DNA from: Pholiota molesta
Lineage: Eukaryota; Basidiomycota; Agaricomycetes; Agaricales; Strophariaceae
Reading direction: 5' to 3'
NCBI GenBank assembly: GCA_014925825.1
Contig: JACGCK010000004.1
Coordinates: 1 to 64,000 of the forward strand
DNA: 64,000 nt
Positions 48,215 to 58,757 of this stretch are shown here, piece by piece. Within the stretch, counting starts at the first letter, position 1. Each line of letters begins with the position of its first letter. The position numbers and the translations under genes were made by a program. A model generated the notes under the pieces. It was not told the origin of the DNA. It ran no database searches and saw only the letters and a program-made list of their open reading frames with translations.

Positions 48215-48724
48215 AGCAGGCGCCCGCGCTATTTAGAAGAATTCTAAAATTAGGTATTGCGCGCTAAATATAGAGCGTCATCCATAAGCCCACCGCCGAA
48301 TCCACCCCTTCCCGCCCTCCCCGACGCGCGGAAACAGTTGCATCAGGTCCGTATATTATTTATATACACACCGCCTTTTTTTCCCGCCCCAAAACGCCCC
48401 CAACGCCGCCCTACAGCGAGCGCGGCCCCCCGAGCATCAAATCCTGCGTTGTTTACGTGTGTTAGGCTGCAGCCCCAAGCGCGCGCCCCGCCCCCGCCCC
48501 CATCCACAGCGCCCTACCCATCTGCACCCACCCCGCCACCCCCCACGGCATCCTCGGCACTAAATGACATCACCCGCTCACCCACATGTGACCTACAGCC
48601 CCTCCCGCCTCCCCCTACAGTCCGAGCCAATCGCGTGCCTCTAAACACCCTCTGGATAACTACCGGTGGTGATCAATGAAGGCCAATGGGTAACTACCAC
48701 TAGCTGATATATGAAAGTAGTGTC
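48215..48724 (-). repeat. Long inverted repeat, right
   Basis: This is the right partner of 44,291-44,805, in reverse complement. Confidence 0.8.
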
Positions 48725-49049
48725 TACAGGTGCCCTCGCACACACCGTCTACGCATACAATCAGCACTGCATATGCAGCGCTGTGCGGCGTCGAGACGCA
48801 TCGCGCTAGGATTGCCATACCCGCAAAACCCGCCCAGCGGGTACGGGTTTGACGAGGGTCCGACATGCTTGACCCATACCCCTACCCGTTGTACCCTTGG
48901 GTACGACCCGCCGCGGGTCGGCAAACCCGTGCGGATCACTAGTGGTGTTTTGATAAGAGCTGAGGATGCATTCATTGCAACAGTTGCTGTGGCCATTACA
49001 GCATGAAAAAAGATATTCTTCTTCTGGAGACTTGAAGATTTCTTCAAGA

Positions 49050-50712
49050 TTTCTTCTGTGTGGCCCTTTCCCTAGCTTTTTGAGCTGTCTGAGTAGTCAC
49101 CATTGTGTGAAATTCAGTGATTACAGGAGAGAGAGAGTGATAGGGGCCGTTGTTCAATCGATGCTATCTCCCATCAATCCACAGGCCATGTGTTACTAAG
49201 TGTTACTGATGTATTACTAATATGTTGCATGTTGTGACAATGTCAGATACTGATGAGCCCCACGGTTTGGGCACATTCAAGTTTCAATCCCACTCAATTT
49301 CAATCCCACAGTGGAATCAATCCCAGAGTTGCCAAACAGGCCCTAATATCTTGGTGAGGGCCCTGCCAAATTGGGTGGACTTTAGGCCAGAGAATTCCAG
49401 TGGACTCCAGTCCAGTCAGAAAGTCCTAGGCTCACTATCAGCCATTTCTTTCAAACTCTGCAGGCTACATTCAGAAATGGCTGGGCCAAACAGATTGGGT
49501 TTTGTTGAGGTCACACTTTGTGACAGAATCCACAACCACCATCTCAATCTGTTGCCATCCTCAACACACCATGATTCCACTTCTTGCGTGTCCTGCCATG
49601 GAGATCCATCTCTGGAGTGCACATGTGATGCATACCACTGCTCCTAGTCAACTCACATGATAAAGTTCCAAACACAATCCCCTCTGCACCAAGCATGGGC
49701 TGCGAGAGGGAGCTACTGAGTGCCAAGGGTGGTGATAAAGGTGCCAAAGCAATAGACCATGCTAGAATGGATGTTGTATGCTGTTAGGCAAGGGTTGAAA
49801 GTTAGAGGAGTGCCCAGGAGATCAATGTCAGTATATAAGAATGGGTATGCACTGTTATACTTCCCATCACTTGCTGCACCCTTATCCTATTGCAGTCCGT
49901 GGAAACAATACAAGTCTGCCTGAAAAGGCTGCACACCATCTGCATGCACAACAAACACTGCCAGTGCAGTGTTCTATGTCACAGAGACACAATGCAGTAT
50001 GATTAGGCAGCACTGGGTTGGCAACTGGATCGATGACTACATATTGACTACATACATCAGAAGACAATATGCAAAGAGCAGCAATAGATGCACCAGTGAC
50101 CAAGTGCAATCTGGTGTAGAAGTGGCCCACTGCATGTTAGCCAGGCAGCTTCAGCACCCTGGATTTCCTCATGATCCACCCTCCCCTTCCACCTTCTCTC
50201 AGTACATTATTCTGTACAAGTCTGAATTTGGTCAAATTTTTTTTATTTTTGAAGTCTATGTCAATCACATTATTTTATCGAGTGCATTTGATCTAAATAG
50301 GTGCCCCAAGAGCAAATTTTTTGAAGTGTGGCCACAGCCGCTCAGCACAAATCACAAATTTTCACTAAGTCCTGTGTCACAAATCCAGACCTCAACAAAA
50401 CTGGGTCCATTCCACCCAGTCCTTCTGAGGTGTTCACTGAATTTACAGTCCACTTGATGTTTGCCTCTCACAACACATACAACATCTAGCCAAACACTTG
50501 TCATACCACATCACATATGCATAGAACACCTCAGAAGGAACTGGTAGTGAGTCTAGGAAAGTCCACTGGAATCCAGAGAACTGCAGCCCTCTAAATTCTA
50601 CTGAACTCCACCGGATTCCAGTGAATTCCACTAGATTCCAGAGGCCAAGTTCACTCATAAGTAAGGCACAGCCACAGGTCACGTGACTTGAACACAGGTG
50701 CATTAAATAAAT
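49050..50712. other. No recognisable gene
   Basis: The longest frame (49,969-50,457, plus, 162 codons) has no familiar motif and uneven composition, so I do not call it a gene. Imperfect tandem words of TCCAGTGGAAT type lie at 49,395-49,420 and 50,555-50,645. Confidence 0.4.
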
Positions 50713-50799
50713 GGCATGGATGGGAGTCGACTGTTGAACTAACAGCCTGCGGGCAGACCATGTGCTGGAAGCCATGCTCAACCACTAGTCTAACACACC
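50713..50799 (-). other. tRNA-like sequence (degenerate)
   Basis: On the minus strand, GGTGTG at the start can pair (with wobble) with CATGCC at the end. There is an A-box-like TTAGACTAGTGGTTGAGC and a B-box-like CAGTCGACTCCC. The T-stem does not pair, so this is a relic or SINE head. It lies directly after the gag-like start of Copia-2. Confidence 0.35.
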
Positions 50800-50961
50800 T
50801 AATACATTCAATAATAAAGCATACACTACAAACCCTAACTTCTGCACATCCGGTAGGATAGGAGGTGTATTGGTTTGCAAGGTCATCATGTATAAAGTAT
50901 ATGTGTGATCTGCAGTTTTCATGTCTGTTCATAGATTCAGAAGAAGGTGGGGCCCATAACC

Positions 50962-51353
50962 TAAAATACGAAGTAAAACTCAGAGTCAGACACGGTATGT
51001 GGGTGACAGATATGATTGTGCTAAGTACCTGAAATACGAAGTAAAACTAAGGTAAGGTATTAGTGATGCAGACAAAGTAAGGTAAAATAGTAGGCACACC
51101 TCAGAGTCAGACACGGTATGTGGGTGACAGATGAGGTGTGCCGTCATAGTTGTACTGGTATAAGTAATGTGGAGAAAAACGGAACGAGCATGAACATGTG
51201 CGTTCTCGTAGGTCTACAATACGTGGAGCATTGGAAATGTAGTTTAGCGATATGTTAAGCTTGAATAGGAAGTGGTTTGGATAAAAGGAGAAAAGGATAA
51301 TGAAATAGAATTGGTAAGTACAAACGAGAGACCATGTCGTGTATATCTCAACA
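50962..51353 (-). repeat. LTR of Copia-2
   Basis: On the minus strand it starts TGTTGAGATATACACG after the purine tract and ends CGTATTTTA before GGTTATGGGCCCC. The canonical final CA is now TA. It contains a duplicated block (CAGAGTCAGACACGGTATGT, followed by GGGTGACAGAT, occurs twice). Confidence 0.8.
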
Positions 51354-51461
51354 CTCCCCCAGACGACATTGGTCGTCGAGTCCTAAATGGAGAGGCCAAT
51401 CACGCGACATAGGTGTTGGTGGGTGGTGCGTGGAAGTTGTTTGGTGAAGATGTCGGCAAGG

Positions 51462-53257
51462 CAGCCTTGTCTGTTAATATTATGCATGAAATTGTGGGAG
51501 TTGCCCGGATAAAAATATTGCATCCAGAGTGGGAACTGCCAGGGCGCAGCCACCTCACCTAGCTGGCTTTGAATATTTTCCGCTCGTTTCTGGTCTCTCT
51601 GCTGCTCACTAGTGGCAGTGCTAGCTCGACACCATGCTCAACAGTGTCGAGCAGTGCTCAACACCATTGTCAGGGTCGTCCCAAAAAGGAAGCCATCAAA
51701 AATTTTCCAAAAGAAGAATGACAAATTTGTAAGCTGTTTTTCGCCATCATTTGTCAGCACTTGAGCATCTATCATTAGATTTGAACCATTTTGGGACTTT
51801 CTGCTCATTGGCCCATCAAATATGCCATCAAGGACCAAACACATGACCTGCTACCTAACCACATGACCACACATGACTGTAAATGAGGCAGGGACCCTCC
51901 TAGGGGTGGGAAATACCTAAAATAGCATTTTCCCAATATTATTGGAAATGCACCTGGGTAGCTGGTGCACCCTATATGAAACCCACTGGGACTATATTAT
52001 ACTGAAAGATGCGGAATTAAATTCTAAAACCACCTGTGAAATATTCATATGGATAGCTTTATTGGTTTAGGCCCTAGAAGCGAATTACTATTTGGGAGAA
52101 ATAAGCGCACACATTGATGGCTGCTTTCCTCCGCAACCGCTGGGTCGTTTTCCATGATCAAAGCTGCGGTCTGTAGGTATTAAAAGCGCGCTTCGAACGT
52201 GTTCTTGATCATAATTTTCCGTCCGTTCCTCGCTCCGTAAAATGCTCCGGATATATTTACGCTCGCACCGCATTAGCGCCGGCTACGCTTCTACTATCCG
52301 CGCGTATATTATACGATAAAATAGGTTAATAAAACACCTTTCCAACGGTACCCTACTCGTCGTGATTGAACAACTCTCCGAGGCCCTATAAAGGAAATGG
52401 TTGTTTGTAAATAGAATATTAACGGCAGATCGCGCCGGAACGCGCGTAGGCTCGTTGGATTCCCCTGAGTTTACCGGATTTAATGACACCCTGATTATAG
52501 GAATCCGAGGCCGGGAAGGCACTGAACTGGACATGGGGATGGGCTGGATATTGTTTTGCTGGCCGGAAAATGCTATTTTTAGCGCTGCCGAGCGCGGCCT
52601 CACCCAATCTGGGCATGGATTGGTGGCACTCTCCCCCTCCCCCTCATATTGGAAATTCATTTCCTCCCTCAATTCCTATGCAATTGCTTCGTTCTTTTTT
52701 CTAATATTCAATATAAATATGGTACTATGCTCCTATAGCATTTATACACCACTATAATACATGCAGCATCTGTTATTTCGATATCTCTGTATTTTGGACA
52801 CTGCATTTGGGGTTTTCACTGTATTTATGATGCTTATTGGCACATATAGAGTGGTAAAAAGCTAGAGGCAAGTACCTACTACAGTTCCTGGTAGTTTAAA
52901 AGTTACCTGGATCTTTTCCTATAGCTCCACACCCATGAAGAGAGACATCACTGTATATACTCCTTGATAAATCCATATCTCAGCCAATACTGTAGCTATA
53001 ACCAAGTTCAAGCATCCATGAGAGTATTAGACATGTCTTCTTTCGTTCTGCCACTCAACAATTCTCTTCTCAATGCATTTCATTGGCCATATGACAAGAA
53101 TGGTTAAATATAGCAGAAATAGAGGTATTCTGCCTATAGCAATTCACATAACCATTCTAAAATTCTGTAGAGCTGGGATATTATAGCTCTCATCAATATC
53201 TACGATTAGAGATAGGCCGTAAAGAATTAGAGTGAGTGAGTGGAAAGATATTGTGGA
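51462..53257 (+). repeat. Palindrome arm, left
   Basis: It pairs with the right arm along its full length. Between about 52,030 and 52,860 only one difference was noticed over the compared coding stretch. Outside that, substitutions and small indels are common. Confidence 0.85.
52401..52757 (+). CDS. Conserved ORF of the palindrome arm (118 codons), unknown
   Basis: The frame MFVNRILTADRAGTRVGSLD, continuing FTGFNDTLIIGIRGREGTE and GMGWILFCWPENAIF, is open here and in the mirror copy (53,843-54,199) with one residue changed (F to L). The opposite strand is also open for 129 codons (MREEMNFQYEGEGESATNPC). A decayed relative at the window start keeps FIGFND and REGTE in frame, a weak hint of protein-level constraint. 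It is not recognised and may simply reflect high identity of the arms. Confidence 0.3.
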   Translation: MFVNRILTADRAGTRVGSLDSPEFTGFNDTLIIGIRGREGTELDMGMGWILFCWPENAIFSAAERGLTQSGHGLVALSPSPSYWKFISSLNSYAIASFFFLIFNINMVLCSYSIYTPL

Positions 53258-53342
53258 AACATTCTACTGAAACATGATTTAAACATGTCTATGATAAGTA
53301 ACATAGATAGCCTTGATCTAGTCCGATGTTTTGACTACTAAT

Positions 53343-55156
53343 TCCACCACATATTTCCACACACTTACTCTATTTCCTTCCGGCCTATCTTGAATTGAAG
53401 GTATTAATGAGAGCTATAACATCCTACCCCCATTGAATTTTAGAGTGCTTATGTGAATTGCTATAGGCCAAATACCTCTATTTCTGCTATATTTAACCAT
53501 TCTTGTCATATGACCAATGAAATGCTCTGAGAAGATAATTCTTGAGTAACAGAGGTAAAGAAGACATGTCTAATATTTTAATGCATGCTTTAACTTGTTT
53601 ATAGCTACAGTATTGGTTGAGATATGGATTTATCAAAGAGGATATCCAGTAATGTCTCTCTTTATGGGAGTGGAGCTATAGGGCAGTATCCAGGTAGCTT
53701 TTAAACTACCAGGGATTGTAGTAGGTACTTACCTCTAGCTTTTCACCGCTCTATATGTGCCAATTAGCATCATAAATACAGTGAAAACCCCAAATGCAGT
53801 GTCCAAAATACAGAGATATCGAAATAACAGATGCTGCATGTATTATAGTGGTGTATAAATGCTATAGGAGCATAGTACCATATTTATATTGAATATTAGA
53901 AAAAAGAACGAAGCAATTGCATAGGAATTGAGGGAGGAAATGAATTTCCAATATGAGGGGGAGGGGGAGAGTGCCACCAATCCATGCCCAGATTGGGTGA
54001 GGCCGCGCTCGGCAGCGCTAAAAATAGCATTTTCCGGCCAGCAAAGCAATATCCAGCCCATCCCCATGTCCAGTTCAGTGCCTTCCCGGCCTCGGATTCC
54101 TATAATCAGGGTGTCATTAAATCCGGTAAACTCAGGGGAATCCAACGAGCCTACGCGCGTTCCGGCGCGATCTGCCGTTAATATTCTATTTACAAACAAC
54201 CATTTCCTTTATAGGGCCTCGGAGAGTTGTTCAATCACGACGAGTAGGGTACCGTTGGAAAGGTGTTTTATTAACCTATTTTATCGTATAATATACGCGC
54301 GGATAGTAGAAGCGTAGCCGGCGCTCATGCGGTGCGAGCGTAAATATATCCGGAGCATTTTACGGAGCGAGGAACGGACGGAAAATTATGATCAAGAACA
54401 CGTTCGAAGCGCGCTTTTAATACCTACAGACCGCAGCTTTGATCATGGAAAACGACCCAGCGGTTGCGGAGGAAAGCAGCCATCAATGTGTGCGCTTATT
54501 TCTCCCAAATAGTAATTCGCTTCTAGGGCCTAAACCAATAAAGCTATCCATATGAATATTTCACAGGTGGTTTTAGAATTTAATTCCGCATCTTTCGGTA
54601 TAATATAGTCCCAGTGGGTCCCATATAGGGTGCACCAGCTACCCAGGTGCATTTCCAATAATATTGGGAAAATGCCATTTTAGGTATTTCCCACCCCTGG
54701 GAGGGTCCCTGCCTCATTTACAGTCATGTGTGATCATGTGTTTAGGTACCAGGTCATGTGTTTGGTCCTTGATGGCATATTTGATGGGCCAATGAGCAGA
54801 AAGGCCCAAAATGGTCCAAATCTAATGATAGATGCTCAAGTGCTGACAAATGATGGGAAAAAACAGCTTACAAATTTGTCATTCTTCTTTGGAAAAATTT
54901 GATGGCTTCCTTTTTGGGACGACCCTGACAATGGTGTCGAGCACTGCTCGACACTGTTGAGCACAGTGTTGAGCACTGGAGCACAGTGGGCAGCAGGTGC
55001 ACGTCCACTGACCACCATAGACCACTGGCCTAACGTGGAAAATCTTCAGACTCAGCTTGGTGGAGTGGCTGCGCCCTGGCAGTTCCCACTCTGGATGCAA
55101 TATTTTTATCCGGGCAACTGCCACAATTTCATGCATGAGACTAGCAGACACTGGTG
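53343..55156 (-). repeat. Palindrome arm, right
   Basis: This is the reverse complement of the left arm. The spacer between the arms is under 100 bp (about 53,258-53,342). Confidence 0.85.
53843..54199 (-). CDS. Mirror copy of the palindrome-arm ORF
   Basis: It is identical to the frame at 52,401-52,757 except for one residue (WILLCW instead of WILFCW). Same caveats apply. Confidence 0.3.
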   Translation of the reverse strand: MFVNRILTADRAGTRVGSLDSPEFTGFNDTLIIGIRGREGTELDMGMGWILLCWPENAIFSAAERGLTQSGHGLVALSPSPSYWKFISSLNSYAIASFFFLIFNINMVLCSYSIYTPL

Positions 55157-57602
55157 GGCAAGGTTGTTTTCGGATGGGACATGTTCGATGGTGGCACAGC
55201 CTTCGGTGATGGCTTCGCGGATATAATGATAACGTACATCAATGTGCTTGGCACGAGCATGCCCTTTGGTGTTCTTGGTGAGGGCAATGGCAGGCGCGTT
55301 GTCACCGTAGATTTGGAATGGGTACTCCTGGGGTAGACCAACCTCGTCGAGGAACACATACATCCAAGTGGCCTGCTGCACAGCGCGAGACATTGACATG
55401 TATTCAGCCTCGGTTGTCAACAGTGCGACAGTAGGTTGTCACTTCGAACTCCAGGAAACGAGCCCACCTGCCATCCAGACACCGTATCCAGCCGTGGATC
55501 GCCTGGTATCGAAATCGTCGGCATAGCTGGCATCAACATAGGTGACGGGTTTGACGGAGACACCACAGTGGTAGGTGATAGAGAAGTCCAGTGTGCCCTT
55601 GATGTACGCCATCATGTGGAGCATTGCCATCCAGTGGTTGGGTCTGGGGTTGAACTGGAAGCGCGAAAGCACGCCCGTACTGTAGATGATATCCGACCGC
55701 GTGCCACCAGCGCCCAGTTGAGTTTGCCAAGAACCTCACGATATGGTTTGTCTGCCATGTACTTCCGATCGTCCTCCGTAGTCGGGCAGTCTTTCTCGCT
55801 CAAGACAATACCGACAGGGAGGGGAGTGGGCTTAGCATTGCAGTCGGCCATCCCGAACTCCTCCAACATGCGTTTGAAGAAGGATCACTGGGAGATTGTG
55901 ATGGTGCCAGTGTCTCTGTCGCGTCTGATCTTGATGCGCAAGATGTATGTCAGCTCCCCCAGATCCTTGGTGTCGAAGCACGTATCGAGTTCCTGAGATG
56001 CGGTGCGTGCGCCGGCAGGGGTGGACGAGAGGCCAAAAATGTCGTCTGTATATGTGCTTGTAATGGTGTGGGTGCCGTCGTTATCAGAGGTCCGTGAGTG
56101 AATGCATAGGTCGGTGAGCAAGCGGTAATACCCAAGGCTTTCGAACAATCCGACAACTTTGTGCTGGAAGTTATGTCCAGTGTCCATCATGCCGTAGAGC
56201 GACTTGTCGAGCACCCATACATAGGTCTTCGTTGGGTCCAGCCAGGATGGCCTGATAGCGCCGGGGGGTGGTCGTACATAGGTGGTGAAACGGGTGCTTG
56301 CGTAGAGATACACAGTGACAATATCTCTCCCCTAGATCAAATAATCATGGGAAGCGGTGATGGCCACGCACATGCAGAATGATTCCATGCACACGATGGA
56401 TCGAGGTTGACATTGAGATCAAAGATGTCCTCGTTCGCGATGTTGGGAGATTGGAAGCCCGGTTTGTCGAGCAAGATGTTGGGTATGCCATTGCCTGCCG
56501 TCGCGGAGAGTGCACGTACCATCTGCGCCCAAGCGTCTCCCCCACTCTCCACGTGCGCCTCACATTCAGCGTACTCGCACAACACCTCGAGCTGCTGTGA
56601 CGGTTTCGCGAAGCGGGTGGAACAACGAGGTGGGGCATGGGTGGGTGGGAGTGCAGGAGCCGGGCTGCTGGTGCTGACAGGTGTGGTGGGAACTACAGGA
56701 GAAGATGTCGGCATGTCTGACAGTGCGGGATGCAGTGGTGGGTCGGTTTCCCGTGGCCGCACAGCCACAACATTCTGCATACTGGGACAGATGACACCTG
56801 TGGTAGATGCAGGAGTAGGCGCTGGCATGTCTGAGTTGTCTGTAACGAGTGCGTCATCAAGGTTGGCTGCAAGCGTACAGTGGCCTTCACCTTCCTCAAA
56901 GATTACATCGCGAGATTTGATTATACGACACGATGCAGGGTTGTACAGCTTGTAGGCACTTCGCCCGTAATAGCCAATCAAGACATATTTGATTGATCGA
57001 GGAAGCAACTTTGACTGATCTATTTTGGGCGCGACCTTGGTGTATACGGCGCATCCAAACAGGCGGAGGTGCAAGACATCCTGTTTCTTCCCAGTCCACA
57101 TCTCCCAAGGGACAACACCAGGCCGACGTGCAGAGGGGATGAAGTTGTTGAGGTAGATGGCAGTTCTGGCGGTCTCGGCCCAAAGACCTCGGGGTAAGCC
57201 AGAGTCAGCAAGCATGCAGCGCATGCGTTCGATGATCATACGAATGCCTCATTCCGCAGCGCCGTTCTGACCATGGGCATAGGGTGCACCGGATTCCATC
57301 ACTATTCCCTTCTCACGTAGGAACTCATCCCACTTCTCGTTCCGCCATTCTCTTCCCATGTCAACACGGATGCGCTTTAACTTCTTCCCAGTCTGCGTCT
57401 CGGCTTCGATGACATAGTCTTTGAGTGCCTGGAGGGTGACATCTGCGGATTTGTGGCTGAGGAAGTATCCATGTTTGACAGACAAAGCACCATCCATCAC
57501 AAGCATCATGTAGGAGGCTCCGCCAAAGGAAGGTGTGTTGGTCATAACAAAAATGTCTATGTGCACACGTTCATTGACCTCAACCGGCCCATCCACCCCC
57601 AC
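55157..57602 (-). pseudogene. Copia-2 Pol: integrase, partial reverse transcriptase, RNase H
   Basis: The integrase core starts mid-domain: NERVHIDIFVMT (Asp), RIRVDMGREWRNEKWDEFL (Asp) and HGQNGAAE (Glu). A TGA at about 57,249 follows, then the reading resumes MIIERMRCMLADSGLPRGLW, then RRPGVVPWEMWTGKK and RSIKYVLIGYYG. It jumps to the middle of the reverse transcriptase (VLDKSLYGMMDTGHNFQHKV, YTDDIFGLSS), so the first half of that domain is deleted near 56,320-56,340. Next are KPYREVLGKLNWA, FQFNPRPNHWMAMLHMMAYI, VDASYADDFDTRRSTAGYGV, MTTEAEYMSMSRAVQQATWM, YGDNAPAIALTKN and HVPSENNLA, where the fold-back element begins. The last codons are beyond it at 51,380-51,455. Stops and frame breaks make it inactive. 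Confidence 0.88.
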
Positions 57603-57797
57603 TCACATCACTTCCATTGCATGATGGTTGTGACTTCCCACATCCTCTTCCTTCCTTCAACCACCACCACTGCCACAACTTTTGAACACCCCACTGACCA
57701 CAATTGGACCACAACACCATGCCGCACATGCCGTCTACAATGCAAAGATGGCCAAAGGAGCCAGAGGCAGCGGGGGGATGACTGATGTGTCATCCCC
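57603..57797. other. Junction region with a perfect hairpin
   Basis: CGGGGGGATGAC, six bases, GTCATCCCCCC (about 57,771-57,800) forms a strong stem-loop between the truncated end of Copia-2 and the end of the MULE-like gene. The rest is CCACCACTGCC-like simple sequence. It may be a remnant terminus of another element. Confidence 0.45.
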
Positions 57798-58757
57798 CCC
57801 TCATGGTTTGTCTGCCATGTCAGCACCTCCAGCCGCAAGAGCCTGAGCAAGCTCCATATCTACCCCAATAGACACTAATGTCCCCCCTCTCGAGAGACAC
57901 TTGAGTTTCAAAGGTTGATTAGTGACAGCCAAAGTGATTCTTTGCAGCTCATCAAAAATTGTCTTGTACTGGGCACAGTCTGCATGATTGGTGTAGATAT
58001 GACAGATTGTAAGTGCTATTGAGAGATCAAATTGAATATTAGCCCAATTTATGATAAAGAATTTGTGAAATACCTTGTTGAACTTCACGATCCCACATAA
58101 CAGCCTCCCATTCTTTCAAAGCTCCCATGGTGCACTTAAATGTAGTGTCCACAAAAATGGTTTCAGCCTGATGAATTATTTGTGAGAGCAAGTATGGATT
58201 TGTGGTGAGAATGACTTTACCACTGTTTGGAGTGGTTACAAAGCTATGGATGCAGTGAGTTGCAAGGGGCTTTTTCAAATCTTCTTCCATAAGGTAAATA
58301 ACACCTGAAAACAATGGTATCAGATAATAGTTGTGAAAATATTCATCACATGAAATCTTACCTAGAATGTTGGTACCATGTGGAAAACTTTCTTTTTTCA
58401 CCTTTTGAATAATGTGAATAATGTCTTGTTTCACTCGGTTATTTTGCAGGGAAGGGGTGTATAGTAAAGGTGTCTGTCCAAGGAGCATTTTTGTACTTCA
58501 AGTCTTCATGCTAGATGATTTTATTAGTAGGGTTGATTTGATTGCATAGATTGAATAAAACATTACCATTATCAACAGTGTAGACAGAACTTCCTATGAC
58601 ACCAGCAGTTTCAACACAGTGCTTGTATGTCTCTCATTTGGATAGATGGATCTTTAGGTATATAGATCATTTGAAATGCAGGGCACTCATGACATATGAG
58701 TTTAGCTTGAGAACCATTTCCCTGGTGCGGAAATTCTTGAAATTTGTTAGTAGAAAT

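Larger units (their letters stand above)
44291..48724. mobile_element. Inner unit with ~450-500-bp inverted repeats (MULE-like structure)
   Basis: 44,291-44,805 and 48,215-48,724 are inverted copies sharing, for example, GGTAGTTACCCATTGGCC, TCATTGATCACCACCGG and AAAACGCCCC.AACGCCGCCC. Identity is high in the middle and falls toward both edges (outermost shared words TAGAC.CTA.TTTC and TATATCA). No clear target duplication was found. Long terminal repeats without a transposase suggest a non-autonomous Mutator-like element, but this is inference. Confidence 0.65.
43286..48941. mobile_element. GC-rich hAT-like element, TSD GTGGTGTT
   Basis: The ends are TAGTGATCGGCACGGG and CCCGTGCGGATCACTA, with GTGGTGTT at 43,278-43,285 and 48,942-48,949. 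The length is 5,656 bp. The subterminal 150-200 bp are dense in ACCCG/CGGGT words. No transposase was found, and a further unit with long inverted repeats fills the centre. Many overlapping Arg/Ala/Ser/Pro-rich frames come from composition. It interrupts the second PIF gene. Confidence 0.88.
42640..49047 (-). pseudogene. Second PIF/Harbinger-type DDE transposase, split by a GC-rich element
   Basis: The minus-strand reading begins near 49,047 (MKKSSSLQKKNIFFHAVMAT), reaches NASSALIKT at the inserted element, and resumes at 43,285 with LILSGFQWIQELLDGHDVCF, NMLGMSKHVFKKLLSQ, ATEQLGIFLHIARVGGSN and KRFQRSGDTISKYF. Then come FKFCHGALDGTHIDTFVPNE (first Asp region), ATYQDQKG, and decayed CVYI and SSCWVGGK stretches to about 42,640. 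This is the usual block order of plant-like PIF transposases (WVQELL..GH, RSGDTIS, GAIDGTH, YRNRKG). Frame changes and stops show that it is inactive, and the second and third acidic residues are not seen. It belongs to a different subfamily from the gene at 6.07-7.84 kb. Confidence 0.7.
51462..55156. mobile_element. Fold-back (palindromic) element, 3,695 bp, TSD GGCAAGG
   Basis: The ends are CAGCCTTGTCTGTTAATATT on the left and, in reverse complement, CACCAGTGTCTGCTAGTCTC on the right, both then running into ATGCATGAAATTGTGG. GGCAAGG flanks both sides (51,455-51,461 and 55,157-55,163), inside the Copia-2 codons for NLADIF. The whole element is one inverted repeat centred at about 53,300. No transposase was recognised. 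An eighth TSD base would be C against G. Confidence 0.9.
50830..57602 (-). mobile_element. Ty1/Copia LTR retrotransposon 2, truncated, with LTR between pol end and gag start
   Basis: Reading the minus strand: integrase catalytic region (from 57,602), integrase C-terminal region, a partial reverse transcriptase, RNase H, the fold-back insertion, then ADIFTKQLPRTTHQHLCRVI, a purine tract (CTGGGGGAG), one 392-bp LTR, GGTTATGGGCCCCACC (primer-binding-site-like) and a gag-like start (PPILPDVQKL) fading near 50,830. Protease, Gag, and the left part of the integrase and reverse transcriptase are missing. The element belongs to a different subfamily from Copia-1, although the same GGTTATGGGCCCC follows both LTRs. 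Confidence 0.85.

Noticed and set aside
49969..50457. 162-codon ORF as a gene
   Set aside because: No motif, no splice signals around it, and it overlaps simple repeats at its end.
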